A stretch of 64,000 nucleotides of DNA from Leptidea sinapis (lineage: Eukaryota; Arthropoda; Insecta; Lepidoptera; Pieridae). Shown here one piece after another: positions 46,826 to 58,396 of this stretch; the first letter of the stretch is position 1, and every line of letters begins with the position of its first letter. The notes below the pieces were generated by a model that was not told the origin of the DNA, made no database searches, and worked only from the letters and a program-made list of their open reading frames with translations. The DNA is taken from contig NC_066292.1 of the NCBI RefSeq assembly GCF_905404315.1, positions 4,402,001 through 4,466,000 of the forward strand. The letters run 5' to 3'. A program made the position numbers and the translations under genes.

Positions 46826-47146
46826 TCTAATATATAAAATTCTCATGTCGCGGTGTTTGTAGTTAAACTCCTTCAAAACGGCTTGACTGATTTTCATGAA
46901 ATTTTGAGTGACTATTGAGTAGGTCTGAGAATCGGACAACATCTATTTTTCATCCCCCTAAATGTTAAGGGTGGTCCACACGAAATTTATTTTTTTATTT
47001 TTTCGACTTTTTTTTTTTAATTTGTTTGATTATGAGTCAGCATTAAAAAATACATACAACTTCAAATTTTCACCCATCTACGATCAACAGTTACTTTTGT
47101 ATCGCGATTTTAATATCGGCAATGCAACGTCTGCTGGGTCAGCTAG
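46826..47146 (+). mobile_element. Helitron-type element, first subfamily
   Basis: Starts TCTAATATATAAAATTCTCA, has AACGGCTTGACTGATTTTCA and GGTCTGAGAATCGGACAACA, and ends GGCAATGCAACGTCTGCTGG, then GTCAGCTAG. No protein code. Confidence 0.78.
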
Positions 47147-47459
47147 TCTTTATATATAAATCTAGTATCCTGATGTTTGTTTCCAGTGAACTCCTAAACT
47201 AATGAACTATTTTAATAGGGATTACTTCATAGAGTCCAACTTGAGAGATATAATAGTTTTTATTTCGATTTGGGACCCATAATTATTTTTATTGTTGCAC
47301 GGTTTGACAGTTCTGCTGTGAAACAATTTCATTAAAACAACAGGGAGCATATTTTACGTCATAACTCTTGATGTTATGAAAAGCTATTGACAATTTTATA
47401 AAAAAAAAAAACAGTATTTTATTTATTATGTACAGAATAACGTCTGTCGGGTTAGCTAG
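47147..47459 (+). mobile_element. Second Helitron-type element, head-to-tail with the first
   Basis: Begins TC immediately after the CTAG of the previous element (TCTTTATATATAAATC) and ends CAGAATAACGTCTGTCGGGT, then TAGCTAG-T. The 3' end belongs to the second subfamily, so this is a different element and not a duplicate. Confidence 0.65.
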
Positions 47460-47699
47460 TATATCGTAATAATGTCAAAACTGTAATTTGATCATTATAA
47501 AAAGAATACTAACTGTGTGTTCTACAGACAAAAACGAAACCAAAAAAAGTACTTTACAGAATTTTTGTTCGTTGAAAGACCGAGAAAAATATTAACTACT
47601 TTACAGATTCCAATTTCGCATGAATATTAATATGGGGTATATATTATAGAATAGATACAGGTATAGTATCTTTTCTGATTTTTCCGCGATAGTATTAAT

Positions 47700-48110
47700 C
47701 AAAGTCAAAATATTTTATTGACATAAAATCAAAAGACTGCTCGTCAACGTCTATCACAAAAAATTCAATTCAGACATACACATATTAATTACACAAATGT
47801 TTAAACATATTTTCAAAACAATGCAAACCAGTGAAACAACACAAGCCTGAACCATATAATCCATAAAAAACAACTATAATACTATTTAATTCCATATTGT
47901 AATATCGTTTACGTAATCCTCAATACTGTAATAAGCCTTCGACATAAGTCTGCGTTTTATAAAAGATTTAAATTTATTTATTGATAATTCAGATACACTT
48001 TTTGGTAATTTATTGTAAAATTTAATACTATCGCATGCAAAAGAATTCTTTATTTTACAGAGCCTAGTAGGGGGCACTAATCATAAAAATTTTTAGTCTT
48101 CGTTATAACT
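47700..48110 (-). mobile_element. LINE C-terminal and 3'UTR fragment
   Basis: A minus-strand frame (47886-48077) reads PPTRLCKIKNSFACDSIKFY and NKLPKSVSELSINKFKSFIK, like the tail of 16960-18015. The 3'UTR follows to about 47700. Truncated. Confidence 0.7.
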
Positions 48111-48518
48111 ACACTACACTACGGTTGTTAAGTTATAAGTATGTTAATTTGTATGAGCCTACTAACTTATCGCTTCATTGATTTTCGCGCCATTCAAAAC
48201 ATTTAATGCGCATGCGTAAGAATTACCACGTAAACTTCTTAAAGTGTTCCCAATAATATCTATTTTACTTATCCTTAATAATTTAGTCATACATGTTGCA
48301 CATTATATTATGAATATATGTAAATTTGAATACAATCTACAGACGAGACTAAATGTGCTCCTTAACATTGTGAAAGTAATAATTCTATCAGGAAACAAAT
48401 ATTATTAGATAAAATAATTATTAAAAGCCTGAGGCGGTTTCTGCTTTCATTTGAAAATCTGACCTTGCTTTCTATGCGAATGAACGAAACGTTTTTTCAT
48501 CAAAGTAATTGGTCAATC

Positions 48519-48723
48519 CTTAGATCATTTATTCGCCTAAATAGACTGTGACAGCTGTTGCAACGTCGAAAACGTCTATTTTGAGCAATGCATGCACACT
48601 GACACAAAGCGACATATAAATCGCGAGTGTAAGACGTAGCTTGTCATGCACACTAAAGTAATAAGCCTGGCCCGTTTTCATCGGTTGTCTAACAGCTCTA
48701 TCTAGACGTATAAATTATCTAAG
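48519..48723. mobile_element. hAT-like MITE family with CTTAGAT ends, copy 3
   Basis: Terminal inverted repeats CTTAGATCATTTATTCGCCT and complement of CTTAGATAATTTATACGTCT. Flanks GGTCAATC and GGTCATCC agree at 6 of 8 positions. Ends about 90 bases before the Tet 5' exon. Confidence 0.75.
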
Positions 48724-48811
48724 GGTCATCCTAAAAATGCCTATTTTTTTGTATAGATGGCAGCATGTGTTGCGTTTTTTTTAAGCACTAACAATATTTC
48801 TTTATTTTCAG

Positions 48812-50666
48812 ATTGGTGTAACCCGTACGGATAACACGAATCTTCCGTCGGCAAACCTCAAACGAAGCATCAAGATATAAACCAAACCAAACAACCATCA
48901 AGCGACGAACCAAAGCCTCCAGTCATATCCTTCGTTTCAAAAAACTAATATAAGCACTATTTTTTTATCCTTTTAAAATTAATGCAAATAGTATACGCTA
49001 ACTCCCAAACAGTACAAATTAATTTAAGTCTGATACAATTGGTATTTACAATAATCAAACGCCTTGAAGAAAATTTTATGAGAATCTATCAACGACCAGT
49101 ATTTAAACGTTCCAAAATAAATCGTTAAACGAATGCACAAAATATTTTATCGATAGTTGATAAATTTGTATTGAAAAAATTCCTCGAAGCATTTTCTAAA
49201 GTCAGCCAAAGATTTTATAAGCCCGTAGATATTAAGACTTTATATAAGTTAACTGCTTCTCTTTAAGAACTTTTATAATTTATTTCATTGTGAGAAAACG
49301 AAGATATTGTGATTAGTGTAGTGTTAACCAGTGTGCCGTATAAACGTAACTTAAGTGCTATCTATTAGTTATAAGATAGGGGACGTAACGAATCAAGTCT
49401 TAGAGTACAAATAATCAAGTTCCAGTGTAGTTTCGAGTGTTCAGTATAACGTACATAGACTTAGTAGAGCTTATTTTTGTAAGATATTGAAGAAGCCGAG
49501 ATGAGGTTACGTCGAGGTAATACGTCATGAGCGAAGCGCTCAGGAGTGAGGCGGGCGCCGACAGCGCGCACCTTCCGCCCTTCTCGACCTTCGGCGACAT
49601 GGCGGAGAACGAGCAGCGGATCCTCGCAGCCGACACACGGCTGTTGGACCCCGCCTGGGAGTACTACGAGCGGACCGGTGACACGGTCTCCGTAATCTCC
49701 AGCCAGCCCCAGTACAGGCCGTGGGAGTCCATGCCTCTCACAGTCAACTCCAAGGACGCGATACTCCGCGCCGGCTTCTCGACGCCGCTGGAGTATCAAT
49801 CGGTCACGCTTCAGCCCATTCCGAACAAGCTACCGTCCTTCCAGAGCCAGTTCCAAACATTCCCAGAGACAACTGTCATTCCCGAAACAGGGCTGCCGAG
49901 TGTAACTCCTGTGCCCGTTACTTCGAGCCCTACACCAAGCGCGAGCCCTAGTCACTTAACACAGCTCACGCAACTAACTCCCTCGTCACCGGCGCACTTA
50001 ACCACGCTGTCGCAAGTCGCGCCTTTATCTACCACGCTGACAACACTGTCTCCAGTAAACGCCACAACATTTCACACCCTCACCGCAGTTAACGCACGGA
50101 GCTATCCAATAGTCCCTGCCCCAATTCAAGCTAGAGAACTCACGACAGCTGGCCAAACGTACATTGACGACAGACATATACAGTTGTATCAACCAAATAT
50201 AGCGACAATAAACGCATTTCCTACGCAAAATGGAATTTTGCACCAAAATGGAACGCTACTCCATCAAAATGGCAGTTTAATACAAAATATTCAAAATCCA
50301 ACCGTAGTTCATGTGCTTAAAAATGAACCGTTCGACGTCAAAGCGTTGCAGGAGAAATACACACCGAACGGCTTGCATCACAATAATTTTCAAAATCCAA
50401 TGTTGATAGACAACAGTTATGATAAGAAATCCAATGGATTTGGAAGTGCCTCATCACCTACGCGGTCGGATTTTCGGAAGAAAGAGCGACGGAAAATGCG
50501 TGCGAACAGTTCAGAATCAGACGGATCTAATATGGAAGTGGGGTCAGAAAACAGTGGTCAAGTAGCCGCTGTCTCTTCCACTGCCGGATTCAAGTCACCA
50601 ATGCATGGGATCCCGCAAATGGCAACTGGACCAATGGAATTGGACGATATTTCTAGTGAAAAACAG
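48812..50666 (+). CDS. Tet: Tet 5' exon: 5'UTR plus N-terminal 380 codons (3'-partial gene)
   Basis: A canonical branch site (CACTAAC), pyrimidine tract and CAG at 48811 open the exon. Coding starts at ATG 49527, with an in-frame TAA at 49518-49520. It runs 380 codons to GAAAAACAG|GTGAGC in phase 0. The encoded region is not enzymatic. It begins acidic and structured-looking, then becomes Ser/Thr/Pro/Leu-rich (about residues 110-200) and Gln/Asn-rich with three repeated QNG motifs (about 233-255). A basic nuclear-localisation-like cluster (RKKERRKMR, about 317-325) and an acidic Ser-rich stretch follow. The Tet identity comes from the next exon (CXXC). The catalytic domain lies beyond the right edge. 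The 5'UTR holds several upstream ATGs. Confidence 0.8.
49501..49530 (+). promoter_or_regulatory. uORF overlapping the Tet start codon
   Basis: ATG at 49501 opens a nine-codon frame (MRLRRGNTS) whose TGA at 49528-49530 overlaps the main ATG at 49527 (ATGA). Such an arrangement can lower initiation at the main start or couple it to termination-reinitiation. Seen in sequence; the regulatory effect is inference. Confidence 0.5.
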
Positions 50667-51479
50667 GTGAGCTTATTATTATCATTATAATTTTAAACAA
50701 AATCATAACCTTTTAAGGTTCTTTTGTAAATTAACTCGTTCCTGTTATTGTAGTACAAACTAATTGCTCAGTTTATTTCATGCATTAATAATTTCAAATC
50801 CCAATGTTTACATTGATTCTGCCAGATCACTCTTTGATCTTATATACGCAGTTTAACGAACTTATGGGCATGAATCATTGAAAACAAATATAGACAATAT
50901 AGATCAAGTTCAAACATCCAGACAATAAAAAACGACAAAGTTATCTTACCGAGAACTGCCGAATAGCGTAAACAAGACGCTGGGGAATTGCGAAAAGCTG
51001 ACTGAATATTTGACGGTAGATATGAGAATTCTCTGAATTCTATTCAACTACGCCGAACGAAATATCCTACGGAACTTGAGAAGAGAAACTTTGCCAGTAA
51101 TTTCACCTTTTATTTATTCGCGGAGCAGTTTTTATTCTTAGTCTCGAGTTCGAAACGGCCAAACTCTGTGTCTTCGCGGCTATAAATTTAATAGTTAGCC
51201 GATTCGCTTGCTCCTCCAATAAATTAACTTCTTCTCTCGTTTAAAACACAAATTAAAGTCAGGCAATTTACGCTTGTCCTGCTTAGAAAATTTTATGAGC
51301 TCCATTCAAATTTAACAGCGAATGCAATTAGGCGGCCGTTTTGAGGAGCTCGACACTTATAAGAGCTTGGGTTTTAATTTAACAGTCACAAGATTGTTGC
51401 TTGGCGTTTTATATTTTGTTTTAAATCGTAGAACGTGTGAAAGATCTCTTACTTAACTGAGTTATTAGGTGTATGTGCT

Positions 51480-51960
51480 GTTTGACCTTATTCCTGCCAC
51501 CGAACTCCACCATCAGAACACCATCTGTGTTTCGGTTTGGAGGGCCCCGTAGCTAGTGAAATTACTGGGCTGTCTGAGAGTGACGATCGCAATTGTAGTG
51601 CTGCTCAGAGTTTTTGGGTCTTTCAAGAATCTTAAGCGACACTGCATTGTAATGGGCAGAGCGTATCAATTACCATCAGCTGAACATCCTGCTCGACTCG
51701 TCCCTTATAAAAAAAATGTATATGCCTCAAACTTAAATATAAAAGAAAATATAGGAATAAAATTTCATCCACGTACAACCAAACTATGAATTGAAATTCT
51801 TGCATTGTGTTTTGAGGACGATACGTCTAAGCTTTTACACCAGCTTAAAGCTTGCAACACCAGAGGGGTGTTATGAGAGAGTACGGACAGTGGTGATCAC
51901 TTAACACCAGGTGACTCGAAAGGTCGTATGTGCTCCTAATACATAAAAATTACAACATAC
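51480..51960 (+). mobile_element. LINE family E remnant interrupted by family A copy
   Basis: TTCCTGCCACCGAACTCCAC (51491-51510) and the 51800-51950 part (ACGATACGTCTAAGC, GGTGATCACTTAACACCAGG) are family E. Between them 51528-51716 is a family A copy (GTAGCTAGTGAAATTACTGG to CGACTCGTCCCTTATAAAAA). Inside Tet intron. Confidence 0.6.
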
Positions 51961-53458
51961 TTTAGTAACTTTAAAAAAATGTTTCGCTATTATGAATAAA
52001 CCTCTGAGTTTTGGGTAGTATTGAAATATTTTAAAAAGTGATGACCCTCGCCTCCTAGACTAGGATGTTTGTGAGCTAACAACATATCTAGCAACACTAG
52101 GAAAGGTCCAGACTTGATCAACATTCTTTCAATAAATGTCAACGTTTTCTAGTCTAACAGGCAACACCTTTGCTAGCAGCTGCTATATATAATGCGACTA
52201 ATTATAGCGTTTATGTATGAATTCCATTTGGCCATAGAATTGCAGCTTAAGTTATTTCATGGTGTTGTTATTCATTTAATTTGAAAAAATGACAAATTTA
52301 GGTTCTTGTAAATGTGTAACGAAAAATATGTGATTTTAATTAATTTTTTGTCTATCTACCTATCTGCTACAACTCACAACGAAAAAAGTAGAATCTTAAT
52401 CAATAAAATTGTTGCCTGAGCATTTTAAACCTATTTTCTTAATACGATCTTATAAGGTTTGTTTTTGCTTAGTTCTCCCAGCTCATTAAACGAATGACTC
52501 AAACAGGGGAAATCCATCGGTAAACTTTCCTAGAAACAACGTACGAAATAGGGATGTCGGAAGTGTACGAAAATTATTTTTACAGATTTATTATCTTTGT
52601 GAATGTTGTTGCGAAAACTTAGATTAGTTTTACGCGAAACGATTAAATTGATAGATTCTTTTATTTCTTTTTCGTATTCGCAAATATTCTAATTATCTAT
52701 TTGGCTGCTAGAAAAATATTAATTTTGTTCTTTCCAGCAGTTTTTATACTGTATTTACTACTACTACATTAACTACCCCTTTCACTATGGATGCTAACTT
52801 CCTTGTTTAATTTATCTGAATCTAACTCAATCACTTAATAACCTGGTCTATCATGCCGCCATTTTGGCGTGGAATAATAAATTCGTACTAATATTTTAGT
52901 TCAAAATCATCAAACTCAAGCTTATCAGCTGTTTCACAGTTGGCTAAAAACGATACTTGCCGTCAGCTGGCACTACAATCGGTCGATCTTGATAAGAGAA
53001 TGGTAGCATCATGAATAAAATTGCACATTATTATGTCTCGTGCCTGTTAACCAGCTGGCGTGTTTATGCCTTCATTCCGGCTTTCTACATTTTAATCCAA
53101 TTAAATCGATACGTTCCTAAAGTTTAACATGATTGGAATATTTAAACAAATTAAATAATTCATCAATACTTTATGCATTGCAACTAATTCAATATTATTA
53201 TTTTAAATAATATTGTGTTAAATAGAATACTCCTAACTTTACTAATCTTAAACTAAATCAACAAAACAAAACTTATTCATTGTAAATAACCAAGAGTTTT
53301 ATTTATAAATTAAACAAGACCAAATTAAAATATGTATTTCTAAAAGAGGCTTTCCTTGAGATTTTAGCCAGCTCTTTAGAATACCAAATAAAAACAACAA
53401 CAAAAAACTGATTGGTAAAATTTAATTTGAATTTTGTAAAGTTTTTAGTTATTAATTA
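51961..53458. other. Tet intron without recognised content
   Basis: AT-rich. I see no repeat family member or frame worth calling. Confidence 0.4.
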
Positions 53459-53506
53459 AAATTTGTAGTTTATGATAAAAAGGGATTTATCATAAACTAC
53501 AAATTT
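53459..53506. repeat. Perfect 21-base hairpin with 6-base loop
   Basis: AAATTTGTAGTTTATGATAAA and its exact complement flank AAGGGA. AT-rich, so a tip of a foldback element or a cruciform site is as likely as an RNA structure. Confidence 0.7.
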
Positions 53507-53640
53507 ATGACTTTTGAACTACATTTCAACATGAATGACATGAAACACACTGACATTTATGAATCTGATACGAATTGTTTGAGAGTGCTTGAAATAAATT
53601 AACTAATAAAGCACGGCGGATGTTTGACCCAGACCAGACG

Positions 53641-53964
53641 TCAATGAGGATAATACACCAAATTGTCTGATGGCAAACACTCTGTCACAGAGTATGCAGA
53701 GTGGCTTGGTGCCGACAATTCAACTACAGCGTGTCTGTAACGATCGTAGTTGGACGAACACCGCATTGCCACTGTCTTTACTAACTCTTCCTTCCTTTCT
53801 CTATGAATAACAACCATATCTTGTATATTTTCATTGATATTTTTAGCCAAATTAAAAAAAAAATGTAGTTGTCTAACTATTTCTATGCCTGCTGTTCTAT
53901 GATTACGAGGGCGTTGATCGATCCTTATGGCATCGGCCGTTTGTTTTTCATTAAAAACTCCCAT
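53641..53964 (-). pseudogene. Unrecognised 107-codon frame, possible gene fragment
   Basis: Encodes a protein-like composition (KQTADAIRIDQRPRNHR, RQLHFFFNLAKNINENIQDM, VVIHRERKEELVKTVAMRCS) and ends with TGA. No domain I can name. It lies in the intron between the two Tet exons, on the opposite strand. Could be a transposase remnant, an intron-nested gene or chance. Confidence 0.3.
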
Positions 53965-54391
53965 TTGCGTTTCAGAAATACATGTGTTATTTGAATTTTA
54001 TTTTTCTTGACTTTATAAGACGTTTTACAGAGCTTAAATACAAATAAAATAGCTGTAAATATCACACACTTAAGTATTTTACGTTTTACGACGATAGTTT
54101 AGATACGCCTTTAGATAAGTCCATTATAAGAATTCACTTAACTATTGGAAAACTAAATGTGCGTAATTAAAATGTAAGTTTGGAAAATAATAAAAAAAAA
54201 TTTTGGTTATTTTGGATGAAATAAAACATTTTAAAAATAGTTGCAGATGCCTTTGATACAATAGATGCATTCGAATATTTCAATACCACTTTTGATAACT
54301 TTGAATAACGAAATAAACTGAGCAGTTATTGAGTACAAGTATAGTAACAACAAAAACAGGTTTGAAAATAAACAAATTAATGTAATTTTAG

Positions 54392-54547
54392 TACTTCCCG
54401 TCACAGACTAAAAAGAAGAGGAAACGTTGTGGTGAATGTATCGGCTGCCAACGCAAAGACAACTGCGGCGACTGCGCCCCCTGTCGCAACGACAAGTCGC
54501 ACCAAATCTGCAAGCAACGGAGGTGCGAGAAGTTGACCGAGAAAAAG
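54392..54547 (+). CDS. Tet: Tet exon encoding the CXXC zinc finger
   Basis: A 52-codon exon, phase 0 at both ends, between acceptor TGTAATTTTAG and donor AAAAAG|GTGAGC. It encodes a lysine/arginine-rich lead-in and eight cysteines at (Tet numbering) 393, 396, 399, 405, 408, 411, 420 and 425, ending in the HQICK...RRCEKL pattern. This is the TET/CXXC4/CXXC5/CXXC10 subclass, which lacks the KFGG motif of DNMT1, MLL and CFP1 fingers. Such fingers bind two zinc ions and CpG or modified CpG DNA. In insects this subclass sits at the N-terminus of the single Tet protein, an Fe(II)/2-oxoglutarate 5mC dioxygenase also linked to 6mA and RNA 5hmC. A stand-alone CXXC4/5-like gene is the main alternative. 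A repeat starts 68 bases after the donor. Confidence 0.88.
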
Positions 54548-54614
54548 GTGAGCAGAGATTTCCTCTTGATTTCATTTCATGATGATATTTTGTGTATGTA
54601 TCTAATACATTGTA

Positions 54615-54868
54615 CAACGGCGCCTATTTCTGCCGTGAAGCAGTAATGTGTAAACATTACTGTGTTTCGGTCTGAAGGGTGCCGTAGCTAGTGAAATTAC
54701 TGGGCAAATGAGACTTAACATCTTACGCCTCAAGGTGACGAGCACAATTGTAGTATATAATAGCATATAGAATTTTTGGGTTTTTCAAAAAACCTGAGCG
54801 GCACTGCATATCAATTACCATCAGCTGAACGTCCTGCTCGTCTCGTCCCTTTTTTTAATAAAAAAAAA
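54615..54868 (+). mobile_element. SINE-like repeat family A, copy 12
   Basis: 5'-truncated: starts ACGGCGCCTATTTCTGCC and ends CTCGTCTCGTCCCTTTTTTTAATAAAAAAAA. Begins 68 bases after the donor of the Tet CXXC exon. Confidence 0.78.
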
Positions 54869-55983
54869 TATATAATTCCTACACCCATTGCATAGGGACA
54901 AAAAGACTTTAAAGTTTGCTTTTTCCTCTTCTTAATTTTTGTTTATTTCTTTTTGAAAATATTCCAGGAACTAAAACAAATGCATGAATAAAAAATTTCT
55001 TAAAATAAAACCACTAAGGTAGCTCTTCACACAACGGTTTTACCTACAGCAGATATAGGAATAAGGTTTTATGTTCCTATTTTCACCGTTTGAAAAGAAA
55101 TGTATCGGTGGAACAGAACGGAGAAATTATGGACCATGGAAATCACATCTCATCTGATGACCCGTATATTATATATGTATATTCAAATTTCTACGAGAAC
55201 GCAATTGCAAATGCGACACATATCTTTTGCTTAAGTGAATAAAACAGTTTTCATTATCATTTTAATCGCGTATTCCATTTCATACAACAAACCTTGAATG
55301 TTTAATTCATTGCCAGAAATACTAGTTTACGATACACACAAGTCCTTATCAATTTAAATACACATTCGTTGTTCCTGAATTTGAAAATCGCTGAAAAAAC
55401 TTTGAATCAATTTGTGGATGACGCAAACACTTGTATGACTTGTTTACGAGGCGTCATTTGCATTAATTTATTCGTCTGCATAGATTGTCGCCATCTTGTC
55501 GACCGTTGCGGGCTTTGTAAAATGGCCGCGGAAGCAATGTATCAACGTTTAAACGTAAAGTAAACTCAGTATCGTGCTTGTGAATACAATACTTTAGACA
55601 AAAGATTGTGATATTGGTGGTACTTATCAATGCAAAAAGATTTGGTTTAAATGCGTTTATATTTTACGCAAAAATTTAGAGCGGACTCTACGGTGTTTTA
55701 GACCTAGTATTACTTAATGAAAGACATACATATGTAGTTTGATATTGAGGTATCGAGATTTAACAAAGAGCAGTATTACTGAAAGGATTTAATAAATTTT
55801 AGTTATCCTTTCAACAGTTTTCCTATTTTTATGAAACAGGACGGTATGTATATCAGGCTACCTGAACTGAAAAAAATTCATGTAACCATAATCAATGACG
55901 TAAGCAATGACTGACGTAGTCTTGGTAGCTTATAAACTTTACGTAGAGCCATTAGGTACTTACCCTATAGTGCCTATTGCTCC

Positions 55984-56386
55984 CACTGACCTGTATAAAT
56001 ACCACTGGACAGGCTGTTCCATATGTTTGACAGCAATTTTTTTGTGCCTGTTTGAAGCGCTACTGGCGAGCGTCCACAGAACTAATTTTCACGTTTAATA
56101 CAAACGGCTACGAAGGAACGATCATTACTCTGAAGTATTTTTACATTTTGAATTAATTTCGTTCGTTTACCGTGTTATTTATACCTTAAGAATCAACGTA
56201 ATAAAGTACACAATTTTTTTTTGTTAATATTTTCTCACTATCTTTGTTGTCCACTACGTTGTCATCACTAGTGTTAGTACCGCAGACTCTCGCTATATGG
56301 CCATCAGCGCCAAAATGGCGAATATCAAACAGGCACAAAAGCACTTTGACAGCCGCCAGTCCAGAGGTATACAGTAGAGATCAGTG
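55984..56386. mobile_element. hAT-like MITE, copy 2 (403 bp)
   Basis: CACTGACCTGTATAAATACC to GATCAGTG, collinear with 12250-12652. Flanks ATTGCTCC and ATTGCTCT agree at 7 of 8. The short frame at 55907-56098 crosses its left end and is incidental. Confidence 0.85.
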
Positions 56387-57789
56387 ATTGCTCTACATAA
56401 AAAGTATGACATTTATTATATTTCACAAGATTTTTATTTATATTGGTGAAACACAAAAACAATGATTGTCAAAACTTAAGAATCTATATGTGTCAAAATG
56501 TGGCACAATGTCAGTTATCAGAATATAATGTACAAAGAATAATGATTAAACACTTTCAAAAAGTAAGTTGGTCTTAAAAAGGCTTCTACAAGTAGCGAAG
56601 TGAGACCTGCTTGACTTAATTTACGATTATAAGTTAAGGGCGGCGAAGTAACTTAGCAAATTAGTTTTAAAACAGCCATCGTCATAAAGCTTAAGTCTAA
56701 AGGGGAAATCCTTTTGTTATTTAAAACCTACGAACTGTTTCAAATTAATACGTTGTCACAGAATAACGTATTAATTTAAAAGACGCTTAAAAATTCTTAC
56801 AGATATGTACTTATCTGCCTAAGAAATACAGATAATAGATACAGTGATAAAAAGTTTTCATAAACTAGTTTGAGAAAATTAATTTGCTATGACTGTAACA
56901 ACGCGTCGAGGAATAGGTACTAGATTATTTCGTAATATACAATATTGCGTTTTTGTGTTTTTTTAAAATAGAAAACTTCCTTAGGAACTTTGGGATGGGG
57001 AAAACTGTTATACTCGCATGCACGGCGCACCAAAGAGATAAAGAATACGTATGTGGGGGGAACAAAATTAATATTGAACATTCAATTTATATGTATTTAT
57101 AAAGTAATTTGTACTATATAGAAAATAATGCTGGTAAATTTCTCTTTTGATGCTTACTTTAATTTTAATTAACATTCTTTACTTTCTATATCTTCTATAA
57201 TATATTTCATATCTATATTTTAAATAACAGGCCCTGTTATTCTTATAGTTCCCCGTATTCTTGTTTGTCCACATAAAAATCTTACAATTTTCATTTAACA
57301 AAGCAGTAAAATATGTATGAAAACATAACCAACATGGATAAATTTTACAATTGTTATCAAATATACTATATTAACTAGCTAGGTATCAATTATATGTATC
57401 CTAATCCCTTGTTTAAATAAATCATTTGGATATCGTACCACTTTTTCATTGGGAAATGAAACAAACTACATATTACAATATATTTCACTTTGTCATAACT
57501 TCTGAAGTTTTATTATGGGCTCAGGGCTAAAATCCCAAATCCTGCTGAACGTAATTACCACCACATCCAGAAATCAATGTTTAAAACCACTTAAGTATAC
57601 CTACAAAACAACCAAAGAATTAATTATGTTTTTAGCGTAGCAAGAAATTTAGTACATTCAGAAAAATAATCAATATTAGTAAATTATTCTTCAACATCTC
57701 AGCCCATTCTTCCTTCCAAAAAAATATCGGAAGTTCATCAACTTTTTCTCGAACTAGAACCTAATTATTTATATTACGGTTCATATGTC
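56387..57789. other. Tet intron without recognised content
   Basis: AT-rich, only very short frames. Nothing supported. Confidence 0.4.
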
Positions 57790-57895
57790 GTCCACATTAT
57801 CTTGGGCGCGCACGAGTCGCAATGTGCCCGACAGCTGTGCCGCGGCCGAGCTGCTTCTCCAATCATAGCGCGCCCTCGCCGAAGCCAACACCTCT
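57790..57895. promoter_or_regulatory. Short GC/CpG-rich island in Tet intron
   Basis: About 100 bases with GGGCGCGCACGAG, CAGCTGTGCCGCGGCCGAGC and AGCGCGCCCTCGCC, against an otherwise very AT-rich background, with a CCAAT at 57861. Could be an enhancer or an alternative promoter of Tet. Only base composition supports this. Confidence 0.25.
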
Positions 57896-58201
57896 ATACT
57901 CTATCTGATTATATCCATTGTAGTTAAAGGTGTTTTTTGTTATCAGCAGATGGTTTCTTGATTTAATACGCCCTATAACTTCAGTCCTTTGACTATCTTT
58001 ATTGATTTTAAGTGTTATTGAAAGACTTTTAAATGTTGTCCTAAAAATATAAACTTTGGTTTCAGTAAGTCTTAATTCAAGAAATATTCACAAGATTTTT
58101 CCGAAATTGTTACTTGAAATACTCAACTAAAGTATAGTATATGTTGTATTTTTATTACCCATCAATTATTTATCTATATGATCTGATATTTATTATATAA
58201 T

Positions 58202-58396
58202 ATGATGATGATGTATAAATTAGTTTTGTTCTTTGTTCTAACAACTACCTACTCTACTCTTTGTCCTAATTACCACAGACTACACAAGATTCACAAGGCC
58301 ATTGACTACAACAAGCATGATAATTACAATTTCATTTCCATGATATTTATTAACGGAAAGGAGCCTCCATGCGTATTCATGAATCATGACAAATAA
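58202..58396 (+). CDS. Possible small secreted protein, 64 codons (low confidence)
   Basis: ATG-initiated frame with a short hydrophobic N-terminus (MMMMYKLVLFFVLTTTYS) that looks like a signal peptide, followed by 45 polar residues with two Cys in total. An AATAAA lies about 60 bases after the stop and a TATATAATATG stretch just before the ATG. It lies in an intron on the Tet strand. AT-rich DNA makes such frames by chance, and I recognise no family. Confidence 0.25.
   Translation: MMMMYKLVLFFVLTTTYSTLCPNYHRLHKIHKAIDYNKHDNYNFISMIFINGKEPPCVFMNHDK

Noticed and set aside
49461..49951. Minus-strand 112-codon and plus-strand 76-codon frames over the Tet exon
   Set aside because: Shadows of the 380-codon Tet frame, which has an in-frame upstream stop, a good donor and phase agreement with the CXXC exon.
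54408..54617. Minus-strand 69-codon frame over the CXXC exon
   Set aside because: It is the complement of a clearly conserved zinc-finger exon; the plus strand carries the cysteine pattern and splice sites.
55369..55563. Cys-rich 64-codon frame as a further zinc finger
   Set aside because: Cysteine spacing fits no finger, no splice sites bracket it, and the composition is that of surrounding AT-rich DNA.
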